Shown piece by piece: positions 5,036-7,524 of a stretch of DNA of 7,524 nt. Position 1 is the first letter of the stretch, and each line of letters starts with the position of its first letter. Source of the stretch: an uncultured Oxalobacteraceae bacterium (GTDB lineage Bacteria; Pseudomonadota; Gammaproteobacteria; Burkholderiales; Burkholderiaceae); contig CAMLDH010000187.1 in NCBI GenBank assembly GCA_946478765.1, forward strand, positions 1-7,524, in the 5' to 3' direction. The position numbers and the translations under genes were made by a program. The notes beneath the pieces are model-generated. The model had not been told where the DNA came from. It saw only the letters and a program-made list of their open reading frames with translations, and made no database searches.

Positions 5036-6229
5036 ATGACAAACCGTTTTGGCAATATCAAGGAGCAGCTAAGCGACGGAAGCACCCGGATCCGGTTCTT
5101 CGGAGGCCTGGCAGTGATTGTGCTCGCGTCAATCGTCGGCTATGTCTCTTTGCGTACCTCTGTATCGACCACGGCATCTGGTACTGCAAGCCAAGTGCCG
5201 CCGGCCCCAAACGTCGCTGGTCAACGACAGCATACGGATAACGGGGTACCTCAGGCTACGCCTGTCTACGACAAATTGATCGAGAAAGAGAATGCAACAG
5301 CCGCCGCAAACGCAAAAGAGACCGGCGACAGCGCGGTTCCTGTATTGCGGGCTGGCGTTGGACAGAAGGCGGATGCTCCTGCCGCAGCGGCTCCAGCGCC
5401 TGCGCAACCAGCCGCGGCATCATCTCAAGCCGATGCGGCGGCGGCTCAACAACGCTATCAGGAAGAGCTGAGACGCCATCAAGAGGCAGTTGTGGCTAAG
5501 GCCACCTCGATGAAAAGCCAGGTCAACCTGCTGATCGCGTCATGGCAGCCTAAGGATCATGTAACGCTGACAGTGCGGGAAGTTGCAAAGGATCCGTCGC
5601 CTGCGTCGGCAGGCGGTACCAGTTCATCAGCTAGCACGGGAGGGACGTCATCACCAGCGTCTCCGGCGTCACCAGAACGCGCGATAGCGAAGGCTGGGGA
5701 TACTTTCTATGTCAACCGAGAGACCGTGGTGAATGGCGGTGGGAATCCTATCGTTACAGCTGTCATACAGAATGGTGCGCTGAAGGGCACGAGAATAATT
5801 GGCAAGGTGGAGTTGCCGGAAAATGCGGAAAGCGGTGTGTTGAAGTTTACGACCGCAAATGTCCCTGAATATGCCAACAGCCAGGCGATCAATGCGATCG
5901 CAATCGATCCGGGGTTCATTGAGGTCGACCATCACTATCTCATGCGTTATGCAGCAATTTTCGGATCCTCATTTTTGTCCGGATTTGGAGAAGGACTTTT
6001 AAAGGGCGGTCAGCAGCAGCAGACCATTGCATCTCAGTCCGGCATAGTGATCCAGACGGATCCGTACTCGACCAAACAGCTTGTTCAGATTGGCATCGGA
6101 AACATGGGAAAGACAGCTGGAACGAATTTGGGCGGCATTGTCAATCGTCCGCCGACTGTCAAAGTCAATGATGCCGGCGATGGTAGTGGCTTCGGAATAA
6201 TTTTAATGAGTGACATGGTGCTGAAATAA
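5036..6229 (+). CDS. traO: DotG/IcmE/TraO, VirB10-like channel protein
   Basis: DotG/TraO spans the cell envelope, linking the inner-membrane complex to the outer-membrane core. From ATG 5036 it has 397 aa, near plasmid TraO (about 430) and far shorter than Legionella DotG (1048), because the long repeat region is missing. A cytoplasmic N-terminus is followed by a membrane helix at about 22-39. The segment YDKLIEKENATAAANAKETG (78-97) then resembles the conserved DotG region after the helix. Next come an Ala/Pro/Gln-rich stretch (about 113-140), a charged helix (140-165) and a Ser/Gly/Pro linker (about 187-216). The TrbI/VirB10-type domain runs from AGDTFYVNRETVV (220) to the end. It includes a helical segment YLMRYAAIFGSSFLSGFGEG (301-320) that corresponds to the outer-membrane-crossing antenna of VirB10. 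GTG 5021, overlapping the previous stop, is an alternative start. Confidence 0.92.
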   Translation: MTNRFGNIKEQLSDGSTRIRFFGGLAVIVLASIVGYVSLRTSVSTTASGTASQVPPAPNVAGQRQHTDNGVPQATPVYDKLIEKENATAAANAKETGDSAVPVLRAGVGQKADAPAAAAPAPAQPAAASSQADAAAAQQRYQEELRRHQEAVVAKATSMKSQVNLLIASWQPKDHVTLTVREVAKDPSPASAGGTSSSASTGGTSSPASPASPERAIAKAGDTFYVNRETVVNGGGNPIVTAVIQNGALKGTRIIGKVELPENAESGVLKFTTANVPEYANSQAINAIAIDPGFIEVDHHYLMRYAAIFGSSFLSGFGEGLLKGGQQQQTIASQSGIVIQTDPYSTKQLVQIGIGNMGKTAGTNLGGIVNRPPTVKVNDAGDGSGFGIILMSDMVLK

Positions 6230-6244
6230 CTTGGGGGAAGAATT

Positions 6245-7279
6245 ATGGATAACGTACATCGGTTATTAAATCAAGACGATGTGCTCGGTGATGAAGAAGA
6301 GCTTTCGCCGAGTGCATTTCCTCCGGAGGGAGCGCCTGATGATGAGGTGAAGATTAAGAAGAAGTCAGGCCTCATGCCAATGATAGGTGGCATCGCGATC
6401 GCAGTCGCCATGGTCGGGATTTTTGGCTGGAAAATCCTTTCGCCATATTTGAATCGTGGGAAGCAAGTGGATGCCTTCGAGCCGATCTCGGCCAATATGA
6501 TGTCAGAGAGACCGCGAGAAGTCGCACCGAGTCCTATAGATCCCATGAATCAACATAGTAGCGCGGCACCGCACCAGGGCGCGATGCCGATGCCGGATGA
6601 GCCAGCACCAGGCCAAATTCAGCCTGCAGCTCAGCAGCCAATGGTAGGTCAATCGCAGCAGGCACCTCTATTGGAACCGGGTGGTACGCCGAGGTCGACT
6701 GCGCTGGTGCCGCAAGCACAGCCGGTAGCGAATGCCGGGCCGGCCGTCCAGATCTCGCCGGTAGCAGCTCCTGCGTCAGTCCAGCAAGCCCCGGTTGCTA
6801 ACGACGAATTGATGCGAGTCAATCGACGCATTGACGAGCTGCAGAAGAGCATCGCTTCGATTCAGGATGCAGTGAACAAGCTTACGCTCACGGTCAACAG
6901 TGCATCTCAGAAGCCGGTGAATATCGCCGCAAAACCGGTTGTTGCGGCACCCGTAACTGCAGCTGCGAAAGTTGCTCCGAAACCGGTAGCGCTGGCGACG
7001 CCCAAGGTTACTGCTGCGAAGCCGAAAATTGTCGCAACCCCCGTTGAGCGCGAGTCGGCTCCGATTGCGGAAAAGGCGGATTTGACATCTCCACGCGCCG
7101 ATGTGGCGCAAAGGCCTAATCTGAAGGCCGTGCTGGATGGTCGGGCATGGTTCCAGACAAAAAGCGGAGAGAGCATTACGGTTACCCCGGGCGAAGAAGT
7201 ACCCGGTATAGGCATCGTAAAGTCCATCGATATCGACCGCGGCGAAGTGCGCTTCGCTAACGGTGTTGTAATCCGCTAA
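6245..7279 (+). CDS. traP: DotF/IcmG/TraP-like inner-membrane accessory protein
   Basis: In type IVB systems DotF/IcmG is an inner-membrane protein that associates with the core complex. The 344-aa product has an acidic, then Lys-rich cytoplasmic N-terminus (1-43) and one membrane helix at about 44-66 (MPMIGGIAIAVAMVGIFGWK). A long Pro/Gln/Ala-rich periplasmic stretch (about 90-183) is followed by a probable coiled coil at 185-220 (DELMRVNRRIDELQKSIASI), an Ala/Lys/Pro-rich linker (223-290), and a small conserved C-terminal domain with GRAWFQTKSGESITVTPGEE then VPGIG...ID...G.V...G..I (299-344). This order matches DotF/TraP. ATG 6245 has GGGGGAAG (6233-6240) just upstream and lies 15 nt after traO. 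The length exceeds Legionella DotF (269 aa), mainly through the low-complexity parts. Position after DotG supports the call; low-complexity composition makes sequence similarity weak. Confidence 0.78.
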   Translation: MDNVHRLLNQDDVLGDEEELSPSAFPPEGAPDDEVKIKKKSGLMPMIGGIAIAVAMVGIFGWKILSPYLNRGKQVDAFEPISANMMSERPREVAPSPIDPMNQHSSAAPHQGAMPMPDEPAPGQIQPAAQQPMVGQSQQAPLLEPGGTPRSTALVPQAQPVANAGPAVQISPVAAPASVQQAPVANDELMRVNRRIDELQKSIASIQDAVNKLTLTVNSASQKPVNIAAKPVVAAPVTAAAKVAPKPVALATPKVTAAKPKIVATPVERESAPIAEKADLTSPRADVAQRPNLKAVLDGRAWFQTKSGESITVTPGEEVPGIGIVKSIDIDRGEVRFANGVVIR

Positions 7280-7291
7280 CAGAGCCATAGG

Positions 7292-7524
7292 ATGATCGAC
7301 GCCTCGACCATGCTCGGAAGCTTCATGCAGTCCTTCCCAGGCTTAGAGACTCTGCTCAACCTTTTTGTTGCGATGGTTGGGGTTCTCTTTACCGGGATGG
7401 CGTTGTTTAAGTTTATTGAGATAGGTCGTTTTGGTGATCAACCAGGTGGCACACGGTGGATTACGCCGGCCATGTACTTGTTGTCCGGTACCGCCTTATG
7501 GAATTTTAGTTCCAGCGTCGATAC
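7292..7524 (+). CDS. traQ: DotE/IcmC/TraQ-like membrane protein, 5' part only
   Basis: The gene runs off the right edge after 77 codons. ATG 7292 lies 12 nt after the previous stop, with a weak AGAG (7281-7284) as a possible ribosome site. The visible part starts MIDASTMLGSFMQSFPGLET, then a membrane helix at about 17-40 (LLNLFVAMVGVLFTGMALFK), a polar loop with a GDQPGGTRW stretch, and a second helix near 57-75 (ITPAMYLLSGTALWNF). This fits the small multi-helix DotE/DotP/IcmV-type inner-membrane proteins, and dotE follows dotF in Legionella. Similarity is by topology and order more than by clear sequence motifs, so TraQ versus another member of this paralog group remains open. Confidence 0.7.
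   Translation, partial: MIDASTMLGSFMQSFPGLETLLNLFVAMVGVLFTGMALFKFIEIGRFGDQPGGTRWITPAMYLLSGTALWNFSSSVD

Noticed and set aside
6776..7288. A 170-aa minus-strand frame over the traP-like gene
   Set aside because: It is a shadow of the Ala/Lys/Pro-rich coding region, with a Cys- and Arg-rich product and no ribosome site of note.

Overview
The window looks like part of a self-transmissible plasmid from a Gram-negative bacterium. It carries an iteron-controlled theta replicon directly beside the start of an I-type (type IVB, Dot/Icm-like) conjugation operon. Base composition is close to 50% G+C with no strong codon bias, which fits a beta- or gammaproteobacterial host. The host cannot be fixed more closely from this sequence.

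Layout. Positions 1-673 hold plus-strand genes of unknown function. The first is the 3' end of a reading frame that enters from the left edge (to 143). The second (about 218-673) has a possible helix-turn-helix and a 26-bp repeat pair inside the coding region. A 10-bp stem hairpin (695-717) separates it from the convergent rep gene. Positions 728-1993 (minus strand) encode a Rep_3-type initiator with a long C-terminal extension. Positions 1994-2627 contain no gene. They hold the rep promoter with its own dyad, a block of A/C-rich and T/G-rich inverted repeats, eight clustered 17-bp iterons (2233-2417) ending in an inverted half-site, and a ninth outlying iteron (2496-2512) beside a rightward promoter.

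From 2628 rightward everything is on the plus strand. A 55-aa gene and a 177-aa gene, both unrecognised, come first; the second is built from two tandem copies of one module. A strong-looking promoter embedded in repeated operator-like arms (3356-3452) follows. Then come five tightly packed genes in the classic order: DotI/TraM, DotH/TraN, DotG/TraO, DotF/TraP-like and a DotE/TraQ-like gene cut by the right edge.

How they work together. Rep and the iterons would start replication and set copy number. The Tra/Dot proteins form the inner-membrane VirB8-like part (DotI), the outer-membrane core (DotH), the envelope-spanning VirB10-like channel (DotG) and inner-membrane accessory proteins (DotF, DotE) of the mating channel. 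The operators and the outlying iteron suggest, but do not prove, regulatory coupling between replication and transfer. The most novel items are the module-duplicated 177-aa gene with its 55-aa partner at the head of the transfer region, and the DNA architecture of the control regions.
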